Part shown: piece by piece, positions 11,801-26,800 of the stretch
How the letters are laid out: the number at the start of each line of letters is the position of its first letter
Numbering within the stretch: the stretch's first letter is position 1
Assembly: GCA_963573305.1 (NCBI GenBank)
Contig: OY754330.1
Coordinates: 7,998,001-8,062,000 of the forward strand
Direction: 5' to 3'
Length of the DNA stretch: 64,000 bases
From: Pyrrhosoma nymphula
Taxonomy: Eukaryota; Arthropoda; Insecta; Odonata; Coenagrionidae
Program-made: the position numbers and the translations under genes
Notes under the pieces: model-generated
What the model saw: only the letters and a program-made list of their open reading frames with translations
What the model was told of the DNA's origin: nothing
The model's database searches: none

Positions 11801-14800
11801 AACTTGATTTGCAAAAATATATACCACCTCGATTTTTTTTAGTTTTTTTTATGGATCAAAGGACTATGTGCCCGCTACCGATTGGTGAAATCAGATTAAT
11901 GCGAAATTCATTAATCACTGCGTAAAAAATTCTGAAAGAATCTCGTGCAGTGTACCGAGCGGCGCATCTGTTTTCTGTTCGCTCAGTGCTGCATTGCCTT
12001 CCGAGAGTGGGGGAGGAGGGGAGAAGGAGTGGAGATGGTGGGCGGAGAGTACTTAAAGGAAGCAGTGAAAGAAATACTTCAACAATTAAAGAAAATGTTT
12101 GACCCTTTATCAACCATCAGTGAAAAAGTGCTAGTACTTTCAGTGCTTCCGCACTCCTGGACTGCAGCAGACATACAATGAGAGTTTTCGTTGAGTGAGT
12201 ACCTTAGTTTGGTAGAGGAGGCAGGGTTATTTAAGTTTTTGGGAATTGCTGACTGTAAAATCAGTTTGCCTTCTGCCCAAACATTCTCTAGAACTCTTGT
12301 TCCTGAACTATTCCAAAAAACAGTTGCTAAAATTAGATTTGAGCTAGACAGCGAAAAACCTACATTAAAGTCACCATCAATCACTACTGACACATGGACG
12401 TCAATCAATACCACAATCATATCTGGCAGTTACTGCACATTGTGTAACTAATGATGTAACTCTAGCGTACCGTTGCTTGGGATGTTTGGTTGTAACAGAG
12501 TTTCACACAGGTGAAGTTATCAGCCAGGAAATGAAGAAATTGTTGATGCAATAGGGTTTATTGGAAAATTTGATAGTACTGTGTTCCAGACAATGCTGCA
12601 ATTATGTGGCCATCTTTAAATCTAATGACAGAAGTCACCCAGCTCTTCTGTTTCGCACATACCCTTAATCTGATGATTAAAGACACTAAGGAGTATATTG
12701 GTTTTGACCATGTGCACCACAAATACTAGAGCATCTTTGAACATTTTCGCCATAGTCCTACAGTTTAATTAAGCATTTAAATAAAAACAACTAAAAAGAA
12801 GAATATTGTTAGGATTTTTATATCAGATAATTAATAAGAATGTTTGCTGAACATTTAATTAGAATACTTAACATGCATCTTTCATGGGCCTGTTAGTGAA
12901 CTGAGTTGGAACTAAAGGACAGTAAAAATGTTTATTTTGTTCTATTATTTATAACTTACTTTTGTATTAAGTTGTGTTAATTAAGTGGTATGTTTTTTAC
13001 TGAATCCACTGTTTGTACACATTTCAATTTTTATGTTGAGTTTCTACACTTATGCAGTCGTATGCAATAAAGGCCCAGGTTGGTTAAAATTTTCCTATCA
13101 TAGACCTTAATAGATATCATATTTTTATGGATTTCTGCATGATTTTTTTTGGAGAAAAATAAGGCTTAAATTGTAGAAAGCAACCCAACTCGACCCGAGA
13201 CCCGAGGGTCAAAAAAAATACCCTGCCCGACCCAAAACTAAAAAGTCTGACCTGTCCACCCATAGTAGGAACTGCATCTGCCGTCAGCAAGTGGTGCATT
13301 GGTAGCCTGCATTCAGGGCGAGAGTCACCTAGCTATGCAAGCTATGGGGCCTGCTCTGCGAAAAATGAGTAAATGGTGCAGAATTTTTAAAGCAAATATT
13401 TCAGCTTGGGAAATTTTGCTTATGCGGTTATATTACACTACGCGAGCAGCCTGCCAAATTTGAATGACATGGGCAGGGGACCCTAGTAAGTGTTCCTTGT
13501 TAGCATAATCCAGGTTTACCCTGTCTTGTCTGGAGACAGTACTATATGTACTTATATAAAAATGTGGGGTAATATGTAAATCAGCAAGTGGCAATATTCT
13601 CACTGCCACCAAAGGCCAATGGATTGGCCCATTGGCAGCAAAAAAGGTCAACTATTTAGGTTGTACAGTTCATTATGATAATGCCAGCAATTAATTTTAG
13701 TATTCAGATCTTTGTGATGTGTCTGATAGCATTTCCCCTTTTCATGTTTCTATAGATCCAGAGGAATTCCTCACATCTCTGGTTGCACAAATATTGAGAG
13801 CTGACCCATTCCTCAAGTTAAGTTCTGGACAAGAAGCATTTTTGTATCAACTCTTTGTTGAAAAGGTATGTCTCTTATTTTGAATGTTCCTTCACAAATG
13901 TTCCTGGACGAATCAGACTTTGAAAACTATGATCTCAATCTATTGCCAAGGTTCTCACTGGAGATGGGATGAGAACTTATCAGATCTTTTGTTTTCAATA
14001 CGTACGGTGGTCTTCGAAACCACGGGGTTCGCCCCTGCGGTGTTAAACCTCGAAAGGGAACTTTGAAGGCCCAAAGATTTGTACAGGGAAGCAGAAGCAG
14101 GCGAGCTCACGGCGTTCTAACCACACGAATACACCGATAAACTATAAAGATCGCTCAATGAAATGGCTAAGAGAGCGACAGAAGCTCAACAAAGAGCCTC
14201 CGCTCATCAGTGCTTGTATTATAATTTGCGCCGTTGTGAGGTTGAATTTGCAGAGGGCACTCACTCGTGGTGCTGCCGATTTCTTCTCTGCAAAGCTAGA
14301 ACCTAAATTAGAATAGGGCCTTTTGTTATGACATATGAATTGAATATGGTGCTCTGAACAATTAATTAAAAGGGAGTTGTGTGTTGTATTTTTGCCATTA
14401 GCTGCATTTTTCTTTTGTATCTATTCTTATTATGTACACCATACTATGTGTGTATATTATTAAAATAAAAAAATAAAATAAAATTTTATTTTGTTAAGCT
14501 CAGTTTCTCTCGTTGTGTATTTGCTTTTTTGTTAAGGCATCCAGTTTAATGAAAATATTAGTATCAAACAAGTTTTGTTCTTCAAGTAAAAAATTTTAAT
14601 ATTATACATAGATATCATTGACACGTTAGGGCGTCTTCAGGACAAACTGGAATGGCTCCAACTAAAGATTTGGAAAAAAAACTTTTACAAGACATTTGAT
14701 GCGCATCTTTGGCTGGGACACGGTTAGCTGATGCTGCTAACCTGGCCCTCTCTTTGTAATAAAAATTAAATCCATGCTAATTTGGCTTTCATTGAAAAGT

Positions 14801-17800
14801 GTGTAGGGTCCTTAAAATGAAAAACGATCACAACAAAATAACTCAAGGCAACATCATCAGCGGATAAGGTCGTGCCTCAAGATGATGTGATGTAAAATTT
14901 TCATGGGTCGTTAAAATAATACTGCTTACTTTTTTGAAGCGTTGAAATTAATGTTGTTTCTTCTGGTAGCCGACTCACTATAGGTTTCGATTGCCACTGA
15001 GTTTAGCATCATCTTGAATTCTTCCCTGAAAACATAGGTTTAGTCAGCGACGAACATAGTGAATGATGTCATCAGGACTCCCAGTAATGGAGTCAAGTTT
15101 AAGGCAGGGTAATATATAAGTACATACAGGTAAAATACCGTATAAACTCGTGTAAGAGGCGCACCTTTTTTCCCAGAAATCGCAGCCGAAAATGAGGGTG
15201 CGCCTCTTACACGAATCTGTCCCTTGCAAAATTCCGTCACCCGAGTTTGAAGGCTAATATCTCAGAGATGGCTCAATCGATTTCAAAATGAAGTACATCA
15301 AATAAAAGCTTGTTTATTTCTGCGTTTATTGATGGTGTACAAAACATTTTACCGTTTATATCGATTTCAGTGTGTGCTTAAAAACAGAATTTTAGCACAT
15401 TCTCCCGGGTACCGGACGTATGCATCGCATTTACGGCTTCGTAATAACAACACGGATCAAGATATCGAAATTTCCTTTATAAAAAATTGTAGCAAAGATC
15501 TTTCCTAACAGCTATACGAAGTTTCATATTATTTAATGCATTAGTATTGTAGTTATAGATGCAAATGCACTGATCCGTTATTTTCCATTCCACGCATCCC
15601 TGAAAACCGCCGTTTAGACCTTCTTCAAGCTCTCGAGTTCATCATCATGAATCCACTTATAAATATTAAAGGAATTCGTTGGTTAATCAATATCGATTAA
15701 CATTTATTTTGGAAAAAGAGCGCGTTCAACTGCCAGGAGCATGCACGGAAGAGAAAGGGAGAGGCGCGCGCTGTTGCCCAGTCAGAGGGCTATCCGTAAG
15801 GCGCGAGGGAGTCTACTACAAGCATTACCTGCGGGGGGGAAACCAGTTGTCTTTTCTCTGTGCATGAGTCATTTGGACTCGGTAAATAGTGGCATAAAGG
15901 GTGACGTGGCGTTCGGGCACACGGGCGTTCCTCCGCGTTGCCTTGTAGAGGAACGCCCGTAAGCTGTTACCAATATGGAGAAACGCCGCGGAAACCTCAA
16001 ATCCAAGTGAATACTTACCTCCGGAGTCTATATATGCCTATGAAATATGCCTATAAATTATAAGAGAATATCGCAAGCGGAAGGCTTTGAAAATGGCCGA
16101 AAGTTCGCAGTTAGGCCGCAAAACCTCGCAATAGAAGAAAAAAAAACTCAAAATTTTTTCTACAACTACGACGCATAAAAAGAGGGGTGCGCCTCTTACA
16201 CGGGTGCGCCTCTTACACGCGTTTATACGGTATAAGCACATACAGAAAGTACATGGTGCGTTATATATGATAGTGAATACAAGAAGATGATATCGCATTT
16301 TTTCCATGTGTTAATATTATCACATTAACAATACATTTATATACAATATACAATGACATATTACATTAATATAAAATAAATGAGTTGAGTAGCAATTTTA
16401 ACAATCAATTTAGGTATTCTGATGCTGAATAGTATGGATTATCTGTTAGGTATGTTTTTACTTTATTTCTGAAAATACCTTCTTTTTCTATTTCTTTGAG
16501 GTGGTTGGGTAACTTGTTGTATGTTTGTGTGATGGTGTGGTAGGGACCAATCTGATTTTGTACTTGCCCTTTAAAATTTCTCATTTCGATGATTTTTTGT
16601 GCCATAATTTGTTTATGGTCCATTTGTGTAATTGGAGCAAATGTTGCTGTGATTAGCATTGCCACCAATCAGCGCCATTGAGATACTGCAAAGTTCCTTA
16701 CGTAGTCAAGATCACATCTATGATAATTAAAATTAAGGCTTTCATTAGCTATTATAGAGACATCATTTTGTTTATTAACTTGTAAAAATATGAGAACTTC
16801 CGCCAAAGAGTAACTTATTATATGAGTGCATTGCCTACCAGCGAAGTGATGTGATTCCTTAATGGATACAGCTGGAACAAGATAATTAATCACATGAATA
16901 AAACGAGCTAAATTATACCGTAACATTTCTCGGTGAATGATTTTGGGAAACTGTAAAGGCTTATCTAAATTTGCATTGAAATTCTTGCCCCTTATGACTT
17001 TGCACCGTGATACTGAGAACATCTGCGTCACTTTACCATCTAGTTCACTGAAGTGGAGTTATGTGACTATCAATCTTCCATGCGAAGTGGTATTGTCGAC
17101 ATAGGGCATAGTTCACACTGTGTGCTTTTCCAACCGCATTATCTATTCGATGACAAAACTGGCCAGAAGTAGGTGGTTTAATGTGGGAAGTTTCTATAGC
17201 CACCATGCCCCCTAAAGTGCAGCTCAAGTAGAAAATAACAAATACATATAATCAAGCAGGAGATAGTGAAGAATTGCGATTAAGGTGCTCGGGTTAGCGA
17301 TGTCTTCAGTGCTCTTCGTGTCAGGTCAGCTGTTCCCAGAAAAGGCTTTGAGTGAAGGGCCTCTGCTGCTATCTCGATTGTTACTAATCAATCTCCAAGA
17401 GATGACCTTGACTGGGAGAACGATATCAATGGTACTGGTTTGGCGTAAGGAGAAGGAAGATCTTCGGAAGTGGATGGCAGGCATGGCACGACAGCAATGC
17501 GCACATAAATTATTATTCGTGGAAAGGTTACCGACTGATCCATCTGTCATCTATGTATGACTACATATATGCTACTCCTCACTCATACTTGGCCTATTTC
17601 TGTCATAACTCATTGCCTAGTTTTGTGTACATACCTTTAATAAGCTCCCAACAATACTTTCTACGGACTCGCTTTTACAGGTGTCATTGAGGTAATTGCG
17701 ATGTAGAGATGATGGTGTGAGACCAAAAGAAAGTTGCCTAATTGCTGACGCCGAGTAGTAAGCAGAGGTATAATGAGAGTTGCATAATTTCTATTCCACG

Positions 17801-20800
17801 TTCCCTTCCCATTGCTTGAAAATGCGGTTAAATCTTAAGTCGATGAGATTGGCTCGCAGTTAGACGGTGAGTATGGAGGGAGGTGCATCTTGCGTATTCA
17901 TGCAATGATATTCAATTTGTTGACAATTTACAACACAATATACAAGTTTCAATATTGGTTAAATAACATTTTATATCATTTCACTCCAGCATATTTCGTA
18001 CCTATACTGTATTTTGTATCACTGAATGCACTGGCTATGATTTAGTTAAACCGGTCCGTCGTCTGGGAATACACTGATTCACTGTACGATCGGTCCTATG
18101 GAATGGATCACCATTGCAAAGCGGGGGTCTACTGTATGTGACCTTCATTCCCCTCTGTACGTGTGTGTGTGTGGCATCCATAGTGAAAGAGTTAATGTAA
18201 TGAATGTTTCGAAAATGAAATAACTTAGCATTGTTCCACACTATGTGAAGTAATTGAATGATGTGGAACTATACTAAGTGATTTCATTTGCCATGCACAT
18301 TTTCCTCAAAGTTCATCCTGAAGCATTTGACTTTCAAAGAAACCGTTATTGTGTGTGGAATCAACGTGTATTTATTCCAAAGTTGAAATAATTTTAATCT
18401 TACAAATAGTGACCTCTACCCTGATTAAGTGATTAATTTTTCCACAGGACGACAGGTTATCACTTCCCAGCGTACAGCAGCTGTTTGAGCAGAGCATCCT
18501 GGCGAGCGATGTGAAGCTGAAGGAAGTGCCTTCCTGTCTGATTGTGCAGATGCCTCGTTTTGGCAAATCCTTCAAAGTCTACCCCCGCATCCTCCCCTCC
18601 CAGCTCTTGGACGTCACCGACATCATAGAGGATTGTAAGTCGGCTTGATCTCTTTGAGGTTCATTCTTACTCCTGATATTAGTCTCTTTGTGAACTCTAG
18701 TGAACTTCTTAAGCTTCATTCGTAAGCAAAGGTTGAATGTGGAAGGTTTTTTTCTCTGCAAGTAGATATTAAAAGCTTTAGTACTTGATGATTCATTATA
18801 TAAATTTGCAAAGATATTACCTATTTTTTGCATTTGGAAATTAAGAAGGTTAAGTACCATAGTTCCGGGCCAATATGATGCACCAGTGTATAAGATGCAA
18901 TGTGATTTTTGGGTTATATATGATATGAATAAAATATATTAAACACTTATTTATATTTACGATTTATGGGAAATATGTGATAGTTATTGTTAAAAATAGC
19001 TACTGTACTAAAGTTATTAGTCGCTGAATCCCAGAAACAAATTCATAATGGAGAGATCACCATTAGCTCACTGCCATCATTCAGTCTGCAGTGAATATAG
19101 AGAGATGGAGAGACCTTTGATGGCAACACAAAATTGAATACATGAAAACATAGCTTCACCTTTGCCCCACTAGACGCAGGCTGATTTTCAAGTGCATTTT
19201 TGAGTAAAAACGTGCATGTTTTGAGGCTGGAAAATTTCATTAACGAAAGTGCAACATAAAACATATATCTATAACAATTTAAACCTGTTTCATAGATATT
19301 TAGTTTAAGACTGACTGAAATTTCCCCTCATAATTTTGCTTACCTTCGTATAAGACAGGAAAACTCATTTTTAGGCTTATTTGGAGGGGGAAAAGTGCAT
19401 CACATGCCGGCAACTAAGGTACATATTTTTCAATTTTCTCAATTTAGAACTTAGTACAGTGGGACCTGGTTAGTACAGTGGAACCTGGAATGTTTTTGAA
19501 GGGGACACAAAAAATGAATGTGCAAACCAGGAAAACGTGCTAACCAGGAAAGTAAATATTGTAATTCAGGAAATTCCTATCAGAGGAGAAGACAAAATAA
19601 TTACCATTACTTGTGTAAGTTCTGATATTCACGCCTTCCTAAACTATTTTCAAGCATAAAATTAACAAAATAAGCGCTAATTTGCTCAGCGAATGCAAAC
19701 TGAATGATAACTACGTTTCATAGCTTTTCCAGAAATATAAATATGTATATGAAAACGGCATCGCTTCGCCCTGATTCATTATTTAAAAAAGAGATGTTTT
19801 GCCAAGTCATATAGCCTTTCTAAGGTCAAAGAGCCCTAAATATAATGTTAATTTATGTTTAAGGTTTTAAAACTGATCAAAAAATTCTGAAACATTGTAT
19901 TCATGATTGTATTTACCTAAATTTCTGAGGCATTCATTCTTCACATAATACCATTAGATCGATTGTAAGATCGATCAATATATCGATTTGTAACAGTTAA
20001 ATTGACGTGTTTTATTGCGTACAGATTTTTATAATTCAATGCTTTATATTCACTTAAAAAATTTGTCCAAGGTACTCTGCTTTTTATTTTTTGTACCGAG
20101 CTCTAATATTCTTGCATCAAGCTTCGCGTGGAGAGTCAAAGCATCGTCTGCTCCCACAACACTCATCAAATAATGGTGCACGTACTCCATAGCCTCGAGT
20201 GTTTTGGTCAGAGTTGGAGACGTAGGAGATGGATCAGACTCAGTTCCTTGCTCGGCATCATCTTCATCATCTATTTCCACCAACTCCTGCTCGTGAATCT
20301 CATCAATTGACATGGTCTGGCAAACACCAAGATCATCATCGCACTTGCAGTACTCATCGAAATTCACCTCTCCAGCAATCTGATGCCACTCCTCTAGAGG
20401 AAAATGAGTCAGTTCTGCCTCTTGTTTCATGTCAACCGTAATGTCAGGCTCCATATGACTAAATCCTGCTGCCTTAAAGCAACTGGTGATGTTTTCTCTG
20501 TTCACGAAATCCCATGCGTATTTGACGAAGTGCATCGCATGCATAACTTCTATCTTCCGCTCATCTGTTTGTAAGGTGGCCAGCCTCTGTTGTACCAGCA
20601 GTCTTCTATATTTGTGCTTGAAACGTCGGATGATGCCTTGGTCAAGGGGCTGAAAGTGACTTGTTGTGTTTGCTGGGAAGGATTCGACCCAGATGTTTCT
20701 AAGGTTTCTTAATAGCTTCTTAAGCTTGTATCGACGGGATGAGCAGCACAGTGGTCGACAAAAAGTCAAATTTTTCTATTATTTCCTCCCACTTTGGCAT

Positions 20801-23800
20801 CTAACCCACGCAGAAAGGTTTTTATGTTCTTGAAACACCTCGGGTGTTTTGATTTCCCTATCACAAGCGGCATTAGCTTGTCAGTTCCACTCTCGTTGCA
20901 GCACAACAGAACTGTTAGTCTCTCCTTGCTTAATTTTCCTCCATGACATTTTTCCCCTTTAAATGCATATGTTTTATCTGGTAATAAGTTAAACAATAAA
21001 CCAGTCTCATCGGCATTGTAAATATCATCGGGGCTGTACTCGTCAAGCAACTTGGTCAGGGTCGTTTTCTTCCAAGTTTCAACCACATCAAGATTAACAC
21101 TGGTTGTCTCACCATGCACACACCTATAAACTAATAATGTCTGTTTTTGAATCCATCGATCCAGCCGTTGGAGGCAAGGAAATTTTCAATGCCCATTTTT
21201 ACAGCCAAATGCAACGCCGTTTCTTTGATGATGGAACCATTAAATGGCACGTTTGAACTTTGTGCTTGTTTGCACCATTTCAGGAGAATGGATTCTAATT
21301 CAGAATATTTCCCTTCACGAACACGCTTTCATTTTTTGTCACAATGACCACTTCAGATTTTATCGTGATTACTGACAATCATGTTTAAAGTGGATGCAGG
21401 AATGTTCAACCTTCACGCCAATTCTGCTCGCTTGACGCATGGATTTCTGTCTACTTCTTCCAGAATTTTAATTTTTTCTGCAGTTGTAATCTGCTTCACA
21501 ACTCATTTGCTTTCCATTGTAACTGTCCTTACGATTACAAAACGTGCAATATGAATGACTGCCCGCTCAAGAACTACACTCTTGCTAATCAGCCACATAT
21601 TGTTTTACGTTACGCCACGAAAATAGGAATAATAATAATATATTTATTGATCCTGATATTTTACAAGAGTAATATGTGGGACAAGTCATAGAAAAAAGAA
21701 AAAAAATGGCCCAACACAAGAATAACACAACACAGGAATACAAAAATATGTACAGAGAAAGAAATTAAGGTCCAAGAGACTCTTCCAGAAAGTCTTGTAC
21801 ATTGTAGGAGACCTTCTTTGGAAGAAAGTCTTTAAGTTTTCTTTTAAAGGATGCTCTAGAAGTGGAATTTTTAATGACAGAAGGTAAATGATTAAAAACT
21901 TTAATGGCTACATGGAAGGGACTCTTATTATATATTGATGTAGTGCGATGAAGCATATGCATATCAACCCTCTGCCGAGTGTTATGCCCATGCATTTGGG
22001 CATAACACTTGGCACTTATTATCAAAATGTAAATACATAGGTGATAAATGTACAAGCTTGGCAGCGTTAGGATTTTTAACTCTTTAAAGTGAGGTTTACA
22101 GGATTTTCGTGCCGGTATTTTAACTATGTATCTAATACCTCTCTTTTGCATTACAAAAACCTTTTTAAAACCAGGAGAGGATCCCCAGAAAATAATGCCA
22201 TAAGTTAGACGTGACTGGAAGATACCAAAATATGCCATTTTTCGCACTTCTAAGTTAACAATGTTGGCAAGATTTCTCAAAACATAACCACATTTGGCAA
22301 GTTTATGGCATAATTGATAAGTATGGATCTGCCAAGTCAAGGACTCATCAATTAATAATCCTAAGAACTTTGCACTAGTTACTCTTTCAACAGATTTCCC
22401 ATTTCGGTGAAGATCTAAATGTGGGACTTCTCTCTGCCTGTGGAATTGAATAAAGTTTGTTTTTTGAGTATTAATGAATAAGGATATACATAATAATGCA
22501 CAAGGATAAACATTCAAATGCTAAGGGTTAATATTTAGTATATTAACTCGGGAGTTTTGGTTGTTTACATGACTAAATAATACTAGAAAAACGGTGATGG
22601 GGTTGCTTAACGGCAATTTATTGAATGTACTAACCAGGGAAGCGTCAGTATTTAGAACGTAGTAACCAAATAATTTATACCTCTATTTTGTCGCTATGAT
22701 TATGAGATCACGATAAATCAACGTGATAAGGAGGAAAACGTGCTAAGGAGGAACGTCCTAACCAGGTTCCACTGTATAACAAATGTGTTAACTTCATTAT
22801 GAACAGTATATCTTGGTAATTTTAAGTTAAATAACTCCATAAAGTTTTAATTTTTGACCTGTTAAAAAGTAATCACTTTAACTTTTTTGTTGTAGGGGAG
22901 TGTGTTAATATTAACATGAAATGATTACTCAAGCCGAGAATGCGGTGATTTCTGGATGAAAATATATTTGCTAGTCCTTTTAAATGATATTCATTGGTTT
23001 TATGCATTTATCAACTGATCTTTTATTTTTATTTCAACTTAACTTTGTAAATGGTTGTGCAGCAAATGAGTATTCTCAGAATTAAATGTTGCATTCAGAG
23101 AAGGGGATGGATAGATCATAGAAGCCTGTATTCACATTTATTAGGCAAGTGGTAAAAGTCAATAAAAATTGTAATTTGTTTTATTCAATACAATAAAACC
23201 ATATAGTTTTGGCATCATCCAATGGATAGGGCGGTATGAAGAGGACGTATGAGTGGGTGGAAAACTTTTCCTGGATTCACGGATGATAAGTATATTAATT
23301 TTACCAGCTCTCCATCGCACCTCAAGCTTGTTCCGAATTACTACACATTATTAGAAGAGTACTGAAATTCACAATTGTAATGTCATGGTGCACAATGTGC
23401 AAATATGTATGTAGGAAATGGATCTTGCCGCCTGAATGAGTACCGTTTCAAGAGATATCTTGCACATCACGTCCAGCACCAAATGAAACCTGCAATGACT
23501 ATCACAAGGAGTGTCTGAAGGTGTTTTCACCAAGTTGGTGTTTCAGGAAAAGTTTGCTGACAATAAGATTAAGACTGTAAGAGCACACACATGTATGGAA
23601 TTGCATAATCACAAGATTCCGCAGTCTCATAGGGAAGCAGTCATTTTTCAATTCATGGGGGGTTTGAAACATGTGAATGGTGTAATTTTAGACATATCTT
23701 TTTGGAATACTCCTCTTGTGTGGAGTTCTCTTTCACGGGCTATGATGAGGGTATGCACTGTAATGTGCAATAGAGGTTGTGTCTACTACATATTTCAAAT

Positions 23801-26800
23801 TATGTACTTTGGATCCCAGGAACAACTTTCATCAGCTCAGTAAAAGTTTTACAGATTTATGTATTCGGTAGTAGTACCATGGAATTCTATGCTTTTTTCA
23901 AAATAGTTGAAATATGCTTTCCTAATCTATGTATGTACTATGAGTTGATTTTGGATTTTATGGGTTTCATTCCTCATCTTTAAACTCCCTTTACCTCTAA
24001 CAATGATAGTAGCATTTTTATTAAAATATAGAAAACCATTATTAAATGACTATGTGAACTACATACTTAACTAGTTTTTGCCTCTGTTGAACAGTGTGTT
24101 TAGAAACAATGAAAGATTCAGAAAGGAAATGTATTGTCAATAGTGTACCTAGTATGCATACTTAAGGCATCAACAGCACGAGTATTTGAGATAAGCATGC
24201 AGCCTATCATACTAATATGTATTTTATTTTATTTTCCTTTATTTTCCAAATAAGTTGATTTGTTCCTAAATAAGGGCTCAAGAATATCAATGCTCGAAGA
24301 AAAGTTGCGTATCCTGCTTCAACCTCCACCACTGCATCCAGAATGTTCTTTATTTTGAGGATTTTCATATCCACCCAAGTATACTAAATTCCATACTCTA
24401 AGCCTTGTGAGTTTCCTGATTAAAGCTTGTCCTATTCTATAGCCATTGATAAATAATTAGAATAACTCTGAACGAAACAGGTGGGTTGTAAACATTTGAT
24501 TACAAGATCAGTTTAAAAAGCAATGAGACCTCTTCAATAAAACTATCCATATATTTTTATTTACAAAGCAACCTTATCACCTTTTCAAAATTCGTAGTTC
24601 ACTTGAGAGGCCACACAATGTCTAATATGTTGCTCCCACTCTGCTGCTGAGCGGTGTTGCAAGTCGTTAGCAGAATCAATTCCAGTTAGTCCATTACTGC
24701 TTTCTGAATGGTATCTGCAGTGCCAAAATGTTATCTGCAGGGCCAAAATGGCATCCCTTGAAGCAGTTCTGATTAAATACTTTTCAGCTTGGGAAACAAG
24801 AAAAAGTCACAGGGTGGACAGATCAAGGGACTATAGTGGCTGAGATACCACAGAAGTTTGTTTTTGCATAAAAAGTTGCGTGACAGAGATGCAGCGTCCA
24901 GCTTTCAGCAATGGGACCATCTCACTTGAAGAACTCTGTTCCTCTGTTTCCTGAGAACCTCATGGTGGAACTGCTTAGTGATGGTTTGCCCCAGGGGAGC
25001 AAACTCCTCGTTAACAATTCCTTTTCTGTTGAAACAGCAAATCAAAATTTATTTGAGATAGTATTGGGTCAGTTCCACTTGTTTTTGCTTCTGGTTCTCA
25101 GTTATGGTTCTGAATTAAACAATTGATTTGTTTTGCTCATGTTCATATGGCAAGATAGGCTTTTTTTCTTCCATAACCATATGTATGCATGTTAACATAT
25201 CCAGCTAACTCCACCTTATTACATTTTTCCATAGTCACAAAATGTGCAGCAAAATGGGAATTAGGGCTAAGCCTTATTTACTAAAGTTTAATTTGGGAAG
25301 CAATGTGCATCCTTGTTAAGTAATAAAATCCTTGACCTGAACTGGGTTCATTTAGGCCATCACTTTCATTGTATTTGGCAAATTTTTCTGTTTCTTTGTT
25401 TATACTATTGGTCTTTTACCACTAAGCATTCTTTTGTGTATCTTTAGTGCATGCTTTTTCAGGTTGGACTTAATTGCACCTTTGGAAATTAGAGAATAAT
25501 GGATACAGTAGAATCTCCATACCCATCATAGATACCTTCTGAGGCACAGTCCAAGGATGAAATTGTTGAGTTGAATGAATTTGTGTTAAGCGAATGCAAA
25601 GCCATAAGAAACCATGAAATTGATAGGGGATGTGTTCAAGAAATAATAGACTGAACTTTGTCCAAAGTTTCGTAACAGGTTAATTAATGACTTCTACAAA
25701 CATTACATAACATGTAATCAATGACAAATAATTACGAAATTTTCACATTTGCAGTGCGTACTTAAATGGCATACTTCACTTTTTTAATCACTATAAAATG
25801 ACGTGAAATTGCCTTGTTACATGTTGTTATATTAATCCTCAATTTTTAAGCCAGAAGCACTGAATTTACAATATTGATATATCTACTGGAAAGGTAATGC
25901 ATACCTACGTATAAAAAAATTGGCGGATCGCGATAAAACTTCGTAAGGTGATAGAAAATGAAAATTCATTGGGTAAGTGTTTTCGGAAAAGCACCCATTA
26001 AGCCCTAGTTTTTGGGATATTTGCTATCGAAAATGTTTAAAAACCTCCTAAATGGTGCAACCCGCAGTACACCCACCTAACCCCTGCACCGTTCTCGGAC
26101 TTATCTTCAAGGCCAGCGATGGAGTGGATGGTTCTCCATATGACTCATAACCAAACTAATATGTTGCCCCTGTCTGCACGTGGCAGACAGTAAGTGCAAA
26201 ATGACCTTAGCCGTCGAAGCACGTTAAACAAAAATACTACTACTGCCAAACTAATTGCTTTGTGTGTGGCATAGCCTGTATTTCTCATTCGTCAGCACAT
26301 TTCCTATGACTTAAGTTGAGGTACACGCGATCGTATGCTGAATGGACATTTGCCTTGATGCTTTCAGTTGCAGACGATGCTCATCGAATAAAAAAGCTTA
26401 TAAGATTGGCTCATGGAATGGGTATCCCTCGACGTTAGACGGACAGCACTCTACCCTTTATACATATAGGGAAAAATCTTGAAAAATTTATATTTCTCTA
26501 ATTTTGTTCCTTAATTTTCCATACCGATAACTTAATTATAAATCTAATTTTTTATTACTTGGAACACACAAAAACACTTGTCCACCCTATTTAACTCTTC
26601 CGCTGTAATCGTGAATTATTAGTGCCGATTCATCATCTAGGGTTTTGAACTCGAGGACTGGAAGCACCTGAGAAGGAATTAGATATAAACCCACATGCAC
26701 TTACAGATTGAGATCGGTTTGAGCGAAACGAAGAAATCCAGTTTGAAAGCAATCCATCGACACCCAATACTCTCAATTTCCTAACCAATATCTTACAGTT

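Larger units (their letters stand above)
19457..22774 (-). mobile_element. Tigger/pogo element with nested LINE
   Basis: The ends CAGTGGGACCTGGTTAG (19457) and CTAACCAGGTTCCACTG (to 22774) are inverted repeats flanked by TA dinucleotides (19455-19456 and 22775-22776), diagnostic of pogo/Tigger. The left end is unusual: a second TA-CAGTGGAACCTGG start follows 19 bp later at 19476. Both sub-ends share AAAACGTGCTAA-type inner sequence. A broken CENP-B-like transposase lies on the minus strand, and a LINE fragment interrupts the element's 5' side. Confidence 0.85.

Noticed and set aside
23511..23843. 110-residue + strand frame as a host exon
   Set aside because: No homology recognised, it lies inside a CYLD intron and would break the consistent splice phases.
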